Assembly: GCA_947173485.1 (NCBI GenBank)
Contig: CAMWFH010000001.1
Span: 1-64,000, forward strand
DNA from: an uncultured Clostridia bacterium
GTDB lineage: Bacteria; Bacillota; Clostridia; Oscillospirales; Oscillospiraceae
Reading direction: 5' to 3'
DNA: 64,000 nt
The notes under the pieces were generated by a model that was not told the origin of the DNA, did not search any database, and saw nothing but the letters and a program-made list of their open reading frames with translations. The position numbers and the translations under genes were made by a program. How positions within the stretch are numbered: position 1 is the stretch's first letter; every line of letters begins with the position of its first letter. This document shows, piece by piece, positions 16,291 through 24,679 of the stretch.

Positions 16291-17880
16291 ATGAGAAAAC
16301 CAGCATTCGTCAGCGCGAAAGAGGCGGTGGATCTGATCCAAGACGGCTCCACCCTCTGCACCATCGGCATGACGCTGATCTCCGCCAGCGAGACCATCCT
16401 GAAGGAGATCGAGCGGCGGTTCTTGGAGGAGGGCCACCCCCGGGATCTGACCTTCGTCCACTCCTGCGGCCAGGCGGCCATGAAGATGCCCGGCGGCATG
16501 ACCCATCTGGCCCATGAGGGCCTGCTCAAACGGGTCATCGGCGGCCACTGGGGCCAGTCCCCCATGATGATGGACCTGATCGCCGGGAACAAGATTGAGG
16601 CGTTCAACCTGCCCCAGGGGCAGATGGCCAATATGTACCACAGCATGGCCCTCCGGGAGCCGGGGAAGCTGAGCAAGGTGGGCCTGGGCACCTATGTGGA
16701 CCCCCGGATCGAGGGGGGCAAGATGAACCAGCGGACCAAGGACTGCGGCGACGAGCTGGTGGCCATCGTGGAGGTGGACGGGGAGGAGTACATCCAGTAC
16801 AAGCCCATCCCCATCCACACCCTGGTGATCCGGGGCACCTACTGCGATGAGAACGGGAACCTGTCCACCGAGGAGGAGGGCATGGTGCTGGAGGTCCTGC
16901 CGGCGGTGATGGCCGCCAAGCGGTGGGGCGGCAAGGTGATCGCCCAGGTGAAGCAGGTGGTGAAAAACGGAACCATCAAGACCAAGGAGGTCACGGTGCC
17001 CGGGGTGCTGATCGACGCGGTGGTGGTGTGCGAGAACGTCTTTGAGGAGCACCGGCAGACCTTCTCCTGGTACTACGACCCCTCCTACTGCGGCCTTATA
17101 CGGGTGCCGGAGGCGGCGCTGAAGCCCATTCCCCTGAACGAGCGGAAGGTCATCGGCCGGCGGGCCCTGGAGCTGCTGGAGGCCGATGCCATCATCAACA
17201 TCGGCACCGGCATCCCCAACGACGTGGTGGGCCCCATCCTGGCGGAGGAGGCGGCCAGCGACTGCGTGTCCGTCACGGTGGAGAGCGGCGTCTACGGCGG
17301 CACCCCGGCGGCCACCATCGACTTCGGCATCTCCTGCAACGCCGAGGCCCTGATCGGCCACGACCGGCAGTTCGAGTTCTACAGCGGCACCGGCGTGGAC
17401 TACACCTTTATGGGCGCCGGCCAGCTGGACCGGCACGGCAACGTCAACGCCACCCGGATGGGTGATAAAGCCCCCGGCGCCGGCGGCTTCATCGACATCA
17501 CCTCCACGGCGAAGAACGTGGTGTTCTGCTCCACCTTCACCGGCGGCGGGCTGAAAGTGCGCTTCGATGAGGAGCGAGGCGTGGAGATCTTGCAGGAGGG
17601 CAAGTTCCAGAAGCTGGTGGACGAGGTGCAGCAGATCAGCTACAACGGCAAGCTGGGCCTGGAGCGGGGACAGAACGTCTGGTACGTCACCGAGCGCTGC
17701 GTCTTTGCCCTGCGGCCGGAGGGGGTCACCCTGGTGGAGATCGCCAAGGGCGTGGACCTAGATCGGGACATCTTGGCCCAGATGGCGTTCCGGCCCCTGA
17801 TCGACCCGGCGCTGCAAGTGGCCGATACGGCTATCTACCGGGAGGGCCGGTTCGGCCTGCGGGAGGTCCTTGGCCGGTAA
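16291..17880 (+). CDS. Fused acyl-CoA:acetate/3-ketoacid CoA-transferase (Pct/YdiF family)
   Basis: A 529-residue enzyme with alpha and beta CoA-transferase domains in one chain, moving CoA between acyl-CoA and a free acid such as acetate or propionate. The N-terminal half carries the alpha domain (KEAVDLIQDGSTLCTIGM); the C-terminal half holds the catalytic glutamate in VTVESGVYGG (about residue 331) and the GTGIPNDV glycine loop, with GAGGFIDI. Length fits propionate/acetate CoA-transferases (~520). It lies between the liv terminator and the glycerate-kinase promoter, so it may be a separate unit. Likely role is activating the imported acid or recycling acetyl-CoA; specificity cannot be read from sequence. 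Confidence 0.9.
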   Translation: MRKPAFVSAKEAVDLIQDGSTLCTIGMTLISASETILKEIERRFLEEGHPRDLTFVHSCGQAAMKMPGGMTHLAHEGLLKRVIGGHWGQSPMMMDLIAGNKIEAFNLPQGQMANMYHSMALREPGKLSKVGLGTYVDPRIEGGKMNQRTKDCGDELVAIVEVDGEEYIQYKPIPIHTLVIRGTYCDENGNLSTEEEGMVLEVLPAVMAAKRWGGKVIAQVKQVVKNGTIKTKEVTVPGVLIDAVVVCENVFEEHRQTFSWYYDPSYCGLIRVPEAALKPIPLNERKVIGRRALELLEADAIINIGTGIPNDVVGPILAEEAASDCVSVTVESGVYGGTPAATIDFGISCNAEALIGHDRQFEFYSGTGVDYTFMGAGQLDRHGNVNATRMGDKAPGAGGFIDITSTAKNVVFCSTFTGGGLKVRFDEERGVEILQEGKFQKLVDEVQQISYNGKLGLERGQNVWYVTERCVFALRPEGVTLVEIAKGVDLDRDILAQMAFRPLIDPALQVADTAIYREGRFGLREVLGR

Positions 17881-17934
17881 CTGGTCAAAGAAGTAAAAAG
17901 TGCTTGTTCTCCAGCACAAAAATGCGCTTGCCCC

Positions 17935-17963
17935 TTCCCAACCTCTCTCTTTTGCGGTATACT
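17935..17963 (+). promoter_or_regulatory. Candidate promoter for the glycerate kinase-ligase genes
   Basis: TTCCCA (17935-17940), 17 bases, TATACT (17958-17963). The -35 is a 4/6 match. A TTGACA at 17965-17970 has no suitable -10. Confidence 0.45.
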
Positions 17964-18015
17964 CTTGACAGAAGGCGGGATACAGCCGATCAACTATTTG
18001 CAAGGAGTGTGACTC

Positions 18016-19251
18016 ATGGATAAGATCCTGCGCGGCCACGCGGAAGAGATCATGCGGGCCTCCATCCAGGCGGTACAGCCAGACGACGCGGTGCGCCGGG
18101 CCCTGGAGGGCCGGCAGTTCCCCGGACAGGTCGTTTTGGTAGCGGCGGGCAAGGCCGCCTGGCAGATGGCTAAGGCCGCCTACGACTGCCTGGGCGGTAC
18201 GATCAGCCGGGGAGCCGTGGTGACCAAATACGGCCATGTCAAGGGCCCCATCGGCCCTCTGGTCTGCTGCGAGGGAGGCCACCCGGTGCCGGACGAGAAC
18301 TCCTTCGCCGGCACGGAGCGGGCCCTGGCCATGGTGGAGGGGCTGACGGCGGAGGACACGGTCCTGTTCCTCCTCTCCGGCGGGGGCAGCGCCCTCTTCG
18401 AGAAGCCCCTGGTCTCCGGCGAGGCCCTCCGGGACGTGACGGACCAGCTCTTGGCCTGCGGCGCGGACATCGTGGAGATGAACACTATCCGCAAGCGGCT
18501 GTCCGCCGTGAAGGGCGGGCGGTTCGCCCAGCTCTGCGCCCCGGCCCAGGTGTTCACCATCGTCCTCTCCGATATCCTGGGGGACCCCCTGGATATGATC
18601 GCCTCCGGTCCCGCCTGTCCCGACAGCTCCACCTGCGCCCAGGCCAGGGCCATCGCGGAGAAATATCATCTGCGGCTGACGGCGGAGATGGAGGCGCTGC
18701 TGGACCGGGAGACTCCCAAGGCGCTGGACAACGTGACCACCCAGATCACCGGCAGCGTCCGCCAGCTGTGCGCGGCGGCGGCGGACGCCTGCCGGCGGCT
18801 GGGCTATGAGCCGGTGCTGCTGACGGACCAGCTGTGCTGTCAGGCCAAGGAGGCGGGCAGCTTCCTGGCCTCCGTCCTGCGCACCCACGCCGGCGGGGAC
18901 CGGTCCCTGGCCTTCCTGGCCGGGGGGGAGACGGTGGTCCAGCTCACCGGCCATGGTCTGGGGGGACGGAACCAGGAGCTGGCCCTCTCCGCCGCGGCGG
19001 GACTGGACGGCCTGCCGGGCGCAGCGGTGTTCAGCGTAGGCAGCGACGGCACCGACGGCCCTACCGACGCCGCCGGCGGCTATGCCGACGGGGAGACGGC
19101 CGCCGCCCTTCGGGCAGCGGGGGTGGATATCTTCCAGACCCTCCGGGAGAACGACGCCTACCACGCTCTGGAGAAGGCCGGCGGGCTGCTGATCACGGGC
19201 CCCACCGGCACTAATGTCAACGATGTAGCCGTGGCCCTGCTGCGCCGGTAA
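18016..19251 (+). CDS. Glycerate 2-kinase (MOFRL/DUF4147 family)
   Basis: A 411-residue ATP-dependent kinase that makes 2-phosphoglycerate from D-glycerate, feeding lower glycolysis. Family marks are VLVAAGKAAWQMAKAA near residue 40, EGGHPVPDENS, LFLLSGGGSALFEKP and the C-terminal MOFRL domain with GETVVQLTGHGLGGRNQELALS and SVGSDGTDGPTDAAGG. Length is usual for class II glycerate kinases. The start ATG follows AAGGAG. Its stop is 36 bases before the ligase start. Presence beside a KduD-like SDR hints at sugar-acid or hydroxy-acid breakdown, which is inference. Confidence 0.9.
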   Translation: MDKILRGHAEEIMRASIQAVQPDDAVRRALEGRQFPGQVVLVAAGKAAWQMAKAAYDCLGGTISRGAVVTKYGHVKGPIGPLVCCEGGHPVPDENSFAGTERALAMVEGLTAEDTVLFLLSGGGSALFEKPLVSGEALRDVTDQLLACGADIVEMNTIRKRLSAVKGGRFAQLCAPAQVFTIVLSDILGDPLDMIASGPACPDSSTCAQARAIAEKYHLRLTAEMEALLDRETPKALDNVTTQITGSVRQLCAAAADACRRLGYEPVLLTDQLCCQAKEAGSFLASVLRTHAGGDRSLAFLAGGETVVQLTGHGLGGRNQELALSAAAGLDGLPGAAVFSVGSDGTDGPTDAAGGYADGETAAALRAAGVDIFQTLRENDAYHALEKAGGLLITGPTGTNVNDVAVALLRR

Positions 19252-19287
19252 AGGCGGAGCTATGTGTGTGGAGAGGAGACGATCGCC

Positions 19288-20856
19288 ATGATACAGGTAT
19301 TCCTGCTGGAGGAGGTCACATCAGGGGGCGTGGGCTATACCGGGTACCGGATGCCCTTCGCCAATCTATATGATATGCTGGCCGCGTCCGCCCGCCGCTT
19401 CCCGGATAAGACGGCGCTGATCGACGCGGAACGGGAGATCGCTTTTTCGGCCCTCCAGGAGGAGGTAGACGCCTTGAGCGCCTATCTGGCCGGGGCGCTG
19501 GGCATCGGGACCGGCAGCCGGGTGGGGCTGATGATGGTCAACAGCATCGAGTTCGCGGCGGCCTTCTACGCCGTGGTGAAGCTGGGGGCCACGGTGGTAT
19601 CGGTGAACACCAAGCTCTCCGCCGATGAGGTCTGCTACATCCTCCGGGACTCTCAGGCCGGCTGCCTGATCACGGACCGGCGCTGGCAGGAGAAGGCGGC
19701 GGGCGCCGGCGTGGAGCGGGTGCTGGTGACGGAGGAGCTGGCGGCGGCCATGGCCGCGGGCCGGCAGATGGCACCGGTCCCGTCGGCCACGGACGACTCC
19801 CTGCCGGCGGAGATCATGTACACCTCCGGCACCACGGGCCGGCCCAAGGGCGCGGTGATGACCCATTTCAACCTGATGCAGGGGCTGTACGCCTACGCGG
19901 TGGACAACCGGATGGACGACACGGAGAGCACCGTGCTGGCCGTGCCGGCTTTCCATATCACCGGGCTGAACTGCGTGCTGACCCTGTTCATCTTCCTGGG
20001 CGGGCTCGTCGTCATGTCCCCCTTCTTTGACGCAGTGGACGTGCTGGACAAGATGACCCAGTACAAGGTCACCCACTTCCACGCGGTGGCCACGGTCTTT
20101 ATCCTGTTAGAGAGCGCCATGCTCCCCCGCCACGACCTCTCTTCCCTGCGCACGGCCCTCTGCGGCGGGGGCTTCATCTCCCGGGAGACGGTGGAGCGGT
20201 TCTGCCGCAAGGCCCCCAACTGCGCCTTCCACCCGGTATACGGTATGACGGAGACCTCCGGCGCGGGGACCTACTTCCCCGTCCACTGCCTGGCCTCCCC
20301 GATCGAGAACTCCTGCGGGCGGGCCACGGCCAACTGCGCCATCCGGGTGGTGGACCCCGAGGGGCGGGAGGTGCCGCCCCAGGTCAGCGGGGAGATCTGC
20401 TTCAAGGGCCCCTTCATCATCCGGGAGTACCTCCATGGACGGGGCCAGGAGAACATCACCGACGGCTGGCTCCACAGCGGCGATATCGGCTGCTTTGACG
20501 GGGAGGGGTACCTCTACATCAAGGACCGCATCAAGGATATGATCAACCGGGGGGGCGAGAAGGTCTTTTCCCTCCCGGTGGAGGACGCGATCATGGCCTA
20601 TCAGGGCGTGAAGCAGGCCGCCGTCTTTGCCGTGGACGATCCCCTCTACGGGGAGGTGCCCGGAGCGGTGGTGATCCCCGCCGCCGGGGCCGTGGTGGAC
20701 CTGGAGGGCCTACGGGCCTTCCTCCGGCAGCACCTGGCCCACTACAAGGTACCTGTGTACATCGAGCTGCGGCAGGAGATGCCGGTCACCGCCAACGAGA
20801 AGGTGCAGAAGTTCCAGCTCCGCCAGGAGTTCAACCAGCGCTACGCCCATCGATAG
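19288..20856 (+). CDS. AMP-forming acyl-CoA ligase (class I adenylate-forming)
   Basis: A 522-residue ANL-superfamily ligase that adenylates a carboxylic acid and transfers it to CoA. Visible: P-loop YTSGTTGRPKGAV, aromatic gate region VPAFHITGLN, YGMTE, HSGDIG, hinge KDRIKDMINRGGEKV and the C-terminal catalytic lysine in PVTANEKVQK. Overall flavour resembles crotonobetaine/carnitine- or medium-chain acyl-CoA ligases; substrate is uncertain. The ATG at 19288 has GGAGAGGAG nine bases upstream; a GTG at 19264 is an unlikely alternative. With the CoA-transferase it gives two routes to activate the acid that the Liv importer may bring in. Confidence 0.88.
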   Translation: MIQVFLLEEVTSGGVGYTGYRMPFANLYDMLAASARRFPDKTALIDAEREIAFSALQEEVDALSAYLAGALGIGTGSRVGLMMVNSIEFAAAFYAVVKLGATVVSVNTKLSADEVCYILRDSQAGCLITDRRWQEKAAGAGVERVLVTEELAAAMAAGRQMAPVPSATDDSLPAEIMYTSGTTGRPKGAVMTHFNLMQGLYAYAVDNRMDDTESTVLAVPAFHITGLNCVLTLFIFLGGLVVMSPFFDAVDVLDKMTQYKVTHFHAVATVFILLESAMLPRHDLSSLRTALCGGGFISRETVERFCRKAPNCAFHPVYGMTETSGAGTYFPVHCLASPIENSCGRATANCAIRVVDPEGREVPPQVSGEICFKGPFIIREYLHGRGQENITDGWLHSGDIGCFDGEGYLYIKDRIKDMINRGGEKVFSLPVEDAIMAYQGVKQAAVFAVDDPLYGEVPGAVVIPAAGAVVDLEGLRAFLRQHLAHYKVPVYIELRQEMPVTANEKVQKFQLRQEFNQRYAHR

Positions 20857-20882
20857 GACCGGGATATCCGATATCCCGACAT

Positions 20883-20933
20883 AGAAGGACGCCGGACCTG
20901 CCCCCAGGAGGGGGACGGGCCCGGCGTCCTTCT
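20883..20933 (+). terminator. Stem-loop after the acyl-CoA ligase gene
   Basis: A 13-bp stem, AGAAGGACGCCGG (20883-20895) with CCGGCGTCCTTCT (20921-20933), and an inner G/C-rich extension. No T-run follows, but position 26 bases after the stop suits a terminator. Confidence 0.65.
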
Positions 20934-21004
20934 GCGCGGGAAAAAGCGGCTGTAAAAACAGGATGGGTGCGGCTATCCGGCACATCACCGCAAAAAATCG
21001 CTAT

Positions 21005-21032
21005 TTCCATAGGGAAAGATCTGTGCTATAAT
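21005..21032 (+). promoter_or_regulatory. Promoter of the C11 protease gene
   Basis: TTCCAT (21005-21010), 16 bases, TATAAT (21027-21032) with an extended TG at -14/-15. The in-frame ATG at 21031 lies within the -10 box, which is why translation must begin at 21085. Confidence 0.7.
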
Positions 21033-21084
21033 GGGGAGCGTGTTTATCCCGGTATACCGAACTGACCGAAAGGAACATAGGACG

Positions 21085-23400
21085 ATGGAAAACAACAGAC
21101 CCAGGGGTCGTGAAAAGCATGTGACAGGCCCCGCCAAGAGCGTACAGAAACGGGGCGAGGGACTGGGCTCCGGCCCGGTAGGCAGCGATCACCAGGACCG
21201 CCAGCCCTCCGGCGGCGGGACCCGGACCAAACGGCAGAGCGGCGGCGGACGGCTGATCGCCCTGCTCCTGGTCCTGCTGCTGGGAGGGGGCGGCGGTCTG
21301 ACGGCCCTGCTGGGCGGCCAGCAGGACAGCACGCCCCCCAGCCAGCAACAACAGCAACAGACCCAGCCCAGCAGCGTCGATTGGGCCCAGCTTTTGGGGG
21401 GACTAGGGGGCAGCGCCTCCTCCGGCTGGCAGACCGAGGCCAACACGGGCCGGCTGGATACCTCCGTGGCCCCCGGCTCTCGGGACAAGTACACCCGTCT
21501 CGCGGGCGGCGGGCGGGATACCGTCACCATCATGGTCTATATGTGCGGCACGGACTTGGAGTCCCGCAGCGGCATGGGGACCTCGGACCTCCAGGAAATG
21601 CTGAACGCCCGGTTCGGAAAAAGCATCAACCTATTGATCTACACCGGCGGCTGCAAGGCCTGGAAGAACAACGCCGTCAGCAGCACCTCCAACCAGATCT
21701 GGCAGGTCCGCGGCGGCGAGCTGGCCTGCCTGCAAAAGGACCTGGGCAGCGTCTCCATGACCTCCCCCGACACCCTGGCCGGTTACATCCGCTGGTGCGC
21801 CAAGAACTACCCCGCCAGCCGCTACGAGCTGATCCTCTGGGACCATGGCGGCGGCTCGGTCAGCGGCTATGGCTATGACGAGAAGTTCGCCTCCAGCGGC
21901 TCCATGAGCTTAGCCGGCCTGGACTCCGCCCTCCGGTCCGCCGGGGTGCGCTTCGACTTCATCGGCTTCGATGCCTGCCTCATGGCCACAGTGGAGACCG
22001 CCCTGACCATGTCCCAGTACGCCGACTACCTCATCGCCTCAGAGGAGACCGAGCCCGGCGTAGGCTGGTACTACACCGACTGGCTCACCGCCTTGGGCCA
22101 GGACCCTTCCATGCCCACCCTCCAGATCGGGCAGAACATCGTGGACAGCTTCGTGGACACCTGCGCCCAGAAGTGCCCCGGCCAGCTGACCACCCTGTCC
22201 GTCATCGACCTAGCGGAGCTGGAGCATACCCTGCCCAAGGCCCTGACGGACTTCTCCAACGCCGCCTCCCGGCTGATCCGGGACCAGCAGTACCAGACCG
22301 TCTCCAACGCCCGGAGCGACACCCGGGAGTTCGCCCAGTCCAGCAAGATCGACCAGGTGGACCTGGTCCATCTGGCCCAGAACCTGGGCATCCGGGAGGG
22401 CCAGGCCCTCCGGGATGTGCTGCTGGGCGCGGTGAAGTACAACCGTACCTCCTCCAATATGACCAACGCCTACGGCCTGTCCATCTACTTCCCCTACCGC
22501 AAGACCGCCGCGGTGGACCGGGCGGTGTCCACATTTGAGCAGATCGGTATGGACAGCTCCTACACCCAGTGCATCCGCCAGTTCTCTGACGTGGTGGCCA
22601 GCGGCCAGGCCGTCTCCGGCGGCGCCAGCTCTCCCCTGCCGGCCCTGCTGGGGATGCTGGGGAGCAGCGGCGGCAGCATCGATGCCCAGGACGTGGCCGC
22701 CCTGCTGGGCCAGCTCCTGGGCGGCAGGAGTTTGGAGATGGAGGACCCGGCGGCCTATCTGACCAGTCACCGCTTCTCCCCGGAGGCCCTGGTCTGGACC
22801 ACCGGCCAGGACGGCCAGCCGGTGCTGCGCCTCAGCGAGGAGCAGTGGGGCCTGGTGCAGACCTTGGAGATGAACCTGTTCTACGACGACGGGGAGGGCT
22901 ATATCGACCTGGGCCTGGACACCGCCTACGACTTTGACAGCAACGGCGGCCTGCTGGGGGACAGCGGCAGCACCTGCCTGGCCATCGAGGGCCAACCGGT
23001 GGCCTACTACCACACCGCCACCCTGGACGATGGGACGGACTGGTCCATCACAGGCCGGGTCCCGGTGCTCCACAACGGCAGCCGGGCGGAGCTGCTGCTG
23101 GTGTTCGACAACGACCACCCCTACGGCTTCGCCGCCGGCGTCCAGCCCGTCTATCTCCAGGGGGAGACGGACACCGTCGCCAAGAGCCTGACCGGCCTCC
23201 AGACCGGCGATACCCTGGAGTTCCTCTGCGACTACTACGGCTATGACGGGACCTATCAGGACAGCTACCGGCTGGGGGACCCGCTGACCGTCACCGGGGA
23301 GCTGACCATCAGCGATGTCCCCTTAGAGGGCAGCACCCGGGTCACCTACCGGTTCACGGACCTGTATGACCAGCACTACTGGACCCCGGCGGTCCCCTGA
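21085..23400 (+). CDS. Membrane-anchored clostripain-family (C11) cysteine peptidase
   Basis: A 771-residue protein. Residues 1-55 are basic and Gly/Arg-rich (cytoplasmic), 56-78 form one membrane segment, and a Gln/Pro-rich linker (about 79-98) leads to an extracellular C11 peptidase domain. Catalytic residues are His254 in LILWDHGGG and Cys298 in DFIGFDACLM; C11 enzymes cut after Arg or Lys and often self-process. The part after about 540 is an unrecognised beta-rich domain. ATG at 21085 follows GAAAGGAACATAGGACG and lies downstream of the promoter. It may process surface or host proteins; the solute-binding gene starts 25 bases later. Confidence 0.88.
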   Translation: MENNRPRGREKHVTGPAKSVQKRGEGLGSGPVGSDHQDRQPSGGGTRTKRQSGGGRLIALLLVLLLGGGGGLTALLGGQQDSTPPSQQQQQQTQPSSVDWAQLLGGLGGSASSGWQTEANTGRLDTSVAPGSRDKYTRLAGGGRDTVTIMVYMCGTDLESRSGMGTSDLQEMLNARFGKSINLLIYTGGCKAWKNNAVSSTSNQIWQVRGGELACLQKDLGSVSMTSPDTLAGYIRWCAKNYPASRYELILWDHGGGSVSGYGYDEKFASSGSMSLAGLDSALRSAGVRFDFIGFDACLMATVETALTMSQYADYLIASEETEPGVGWYYTDWLTALGQDPSMPTLQIGQNIVDSFVDTCAQKCPGQLTTLSVIDLAELEHTLPKALTDFSNAASRLIRDQQYQTVSNARSDTREFAQSSKIDQVDLVHLAQNLGIREGQALRDVLLGAVKYNRTSSNMTNAYGLSIYFPYRKTAAVDRAVSTFEQIGMDSSYTQCIRQFSDVVASGQAVSGGASSPLPALLGMLGSSGGSIDAQDVAALLGQLLGGRSLEMEDPAAYLTSHRFSPEALVWTTGQDGQPVLRLSEEQWGLVQTLEMNLFYDDGEGYIDLGLDTAYDFDSNGGLLGDSGSTCLAIEGQPVAYYHTATLDDGTDWSITGRVPVLHNGSRAELLLVFDNDHPYGFAAGVQPVYLQGETDTVAKSLTGLQTGDTLEFLCDYYGYDGTYQDSYRLGDPLTVTGELTISDVPLEGSTRVTYRFTDLYDQHYWTPAVP

Positions 23401-23425
23401 ACCAGTCTCATAAGAAGGGCCTGCT

Positions 23426-24655
23426 ATGATGAAAAAGAAGTATTTGTCCCTGCTCCTAGCGATCGGGATGCTGCTCTCCGCCTGCGGCCAGGCGCCGGAG
23501 CCGCCGGTGAGCGGCGGCGGCATCGAGACGGTGGAGCTGACGGTCTGGGGCGCGGCGGAGGACGAGGCGCTGCTCCAGGAGATCTTCGCCTCCTTCCAGT
23601 CCTGCTATGCCGGCCAGGCCTCGATCCATATCACCTACCAGCCCCAGAGCGAATCCAGCTGCAAGGACGCCCTGCTGGCCGACCTGGAGGGGGGCGCGGA
23701 TGTCTTTGCCTTTGCTGACGACCAGGTCGCCGCCCTGGCGGCCGCCGGCGGGCTGGACCCCATCCAGGACCCCGGCCCGATCCGGGCCGCGTCCCTCCCC
23801 GCGGCGGTGGAGGCGGCCAGCGTGGGGGGCACCCTCTACGCCTACCCCCTCACCGCGGACAACGGCTACTTCCTCTACTACAACAAGGCCTACTTCTCCG
23901 AGGAGGATGTCCAGCGCCTGGACCGGATCCTGGAGGTGGCCGCCAGCGCCGGGCGTCTGGTGACGATGGACTGGTCCTCCGCCTGGTACGTCTACGCCTT
24001 CTTCGGCAACACCGGCCTGGAGGTGGGCCTGAACGAGGACGGCCTGACCAACTACTGCACCTGGAACAGCACCGAGGGCCCCATCACCGGCGTGGACGTG
24101 GCCCAGGCCATGCTGTCCATCGCCGCCAGCCCGGCCTTCTCCGACCGGACGGACCCCGCCTTCCTGGAGGGGGTGCAGGACGGCTCGGTGATCGCCGGGG
24201 TCAGCGGCGTCTGGAACGCCGCCGCCGTCCAGGACGCCTGGGGCGAGGACACCGGCGCGGCCAAGCTGCCCACCTATACCTGCAAGGGGGAGCAGGTGCA
24301 GATGGCCTCCTTCTCCGGCTGCAAGCTGATCGGCGTGAACGCCTACTCCGCCCATCCCCAGTGGGCGACCCGGCTGGCGGAGTGGATCTGCAGCGAGGAG
24401 AACCAGCGCCTGCGCTTCGCCCGCCGGGGCCAGGGGCCCGCCAACGTCAGCGCCGCCAACTCCCCGGAGGTCCAGTCCGCCCCCGCCATCGCGGCGCTGC
24501 TGGCCCAGTCCGGCGCCTCCCAGCTCCAGCGGGTGGGGAGCAAGTTCTGGAGCCCCGTGGCGGAATTTGCCGGCAGCTGCGCCCTGGGCAACCCCTCCGG
24601 CGCGTCCCTCCAGGCCCAGCTGGACCATATGGTAGAGGGCATCACGGCGCGCTGA
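23426..24655 (+). CDS. Extracellular solute-binding lipoprotein (family 1), no permease nearby
   Basis: A 409-residue lipoprotein: signal peptide with lipobox LLSACG, cut at Cys about residue 20. The fold is SBP_bac_1 (maltose-type receptor): VELTVWGAAEDEALLQEI at the start, GADVFAFADDQVAAL, and LYAYPLTADNGYFLYYNKAYF in the middle. Such receptors normally serve CUT1 sugar importers, but no permease or ATPase genes adjoin. Instead the next gene, 24 bases on, is a chemoreceptor, so this protein may present ligand to it. Start ATGATG follows AAGAAGGGC. Confidence 0.85.
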   Translation: MMKKKYLSLLLAIGMLLSACGQAPEPPVSGGGIETVELTVWGAAEDEALLQEIFASFQSCYAGQASIHITYQPQSESSCKDALLADLEGGADVFAFADDQVAALAAAGGLDPIQDPGPIRAASLPAAVEAASVGGTLYAYPLTADNGYFLYYNKAYFSEEDVQRLDRILEVAASAGRLVTMDWSSAWYVYAFFGNTGLEVGLNEDGLTNYCTWNSTEGPITGVDVAQAMLSIAASPAFSDRTDPAFLEGVQDGSVIAGVSGVWNAAAVQDAWGEDTGAAKLPTYTCKGEQVQMASFSGCKLIGVNAYSAHPQWATRLAEWICSEENQRLRFARRGQGPANVSAANSPEVQSAPAIAALLAQSGASQLQRVGSKFWSPVAEFAGSCALGNPSGASLQAQLDHMVEGITAR

Positions 24656-24679
24656 CGCGCCATCCTTGGGAGGCAACAT

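Noticed and set aside
17965-17970. TTGACA before the glycerate kinase gene as a -35 box
   Set aside because: No -10-like hexamer lies 16-18 bases downstream; the TATACT at 17958 fits an upstream box better.
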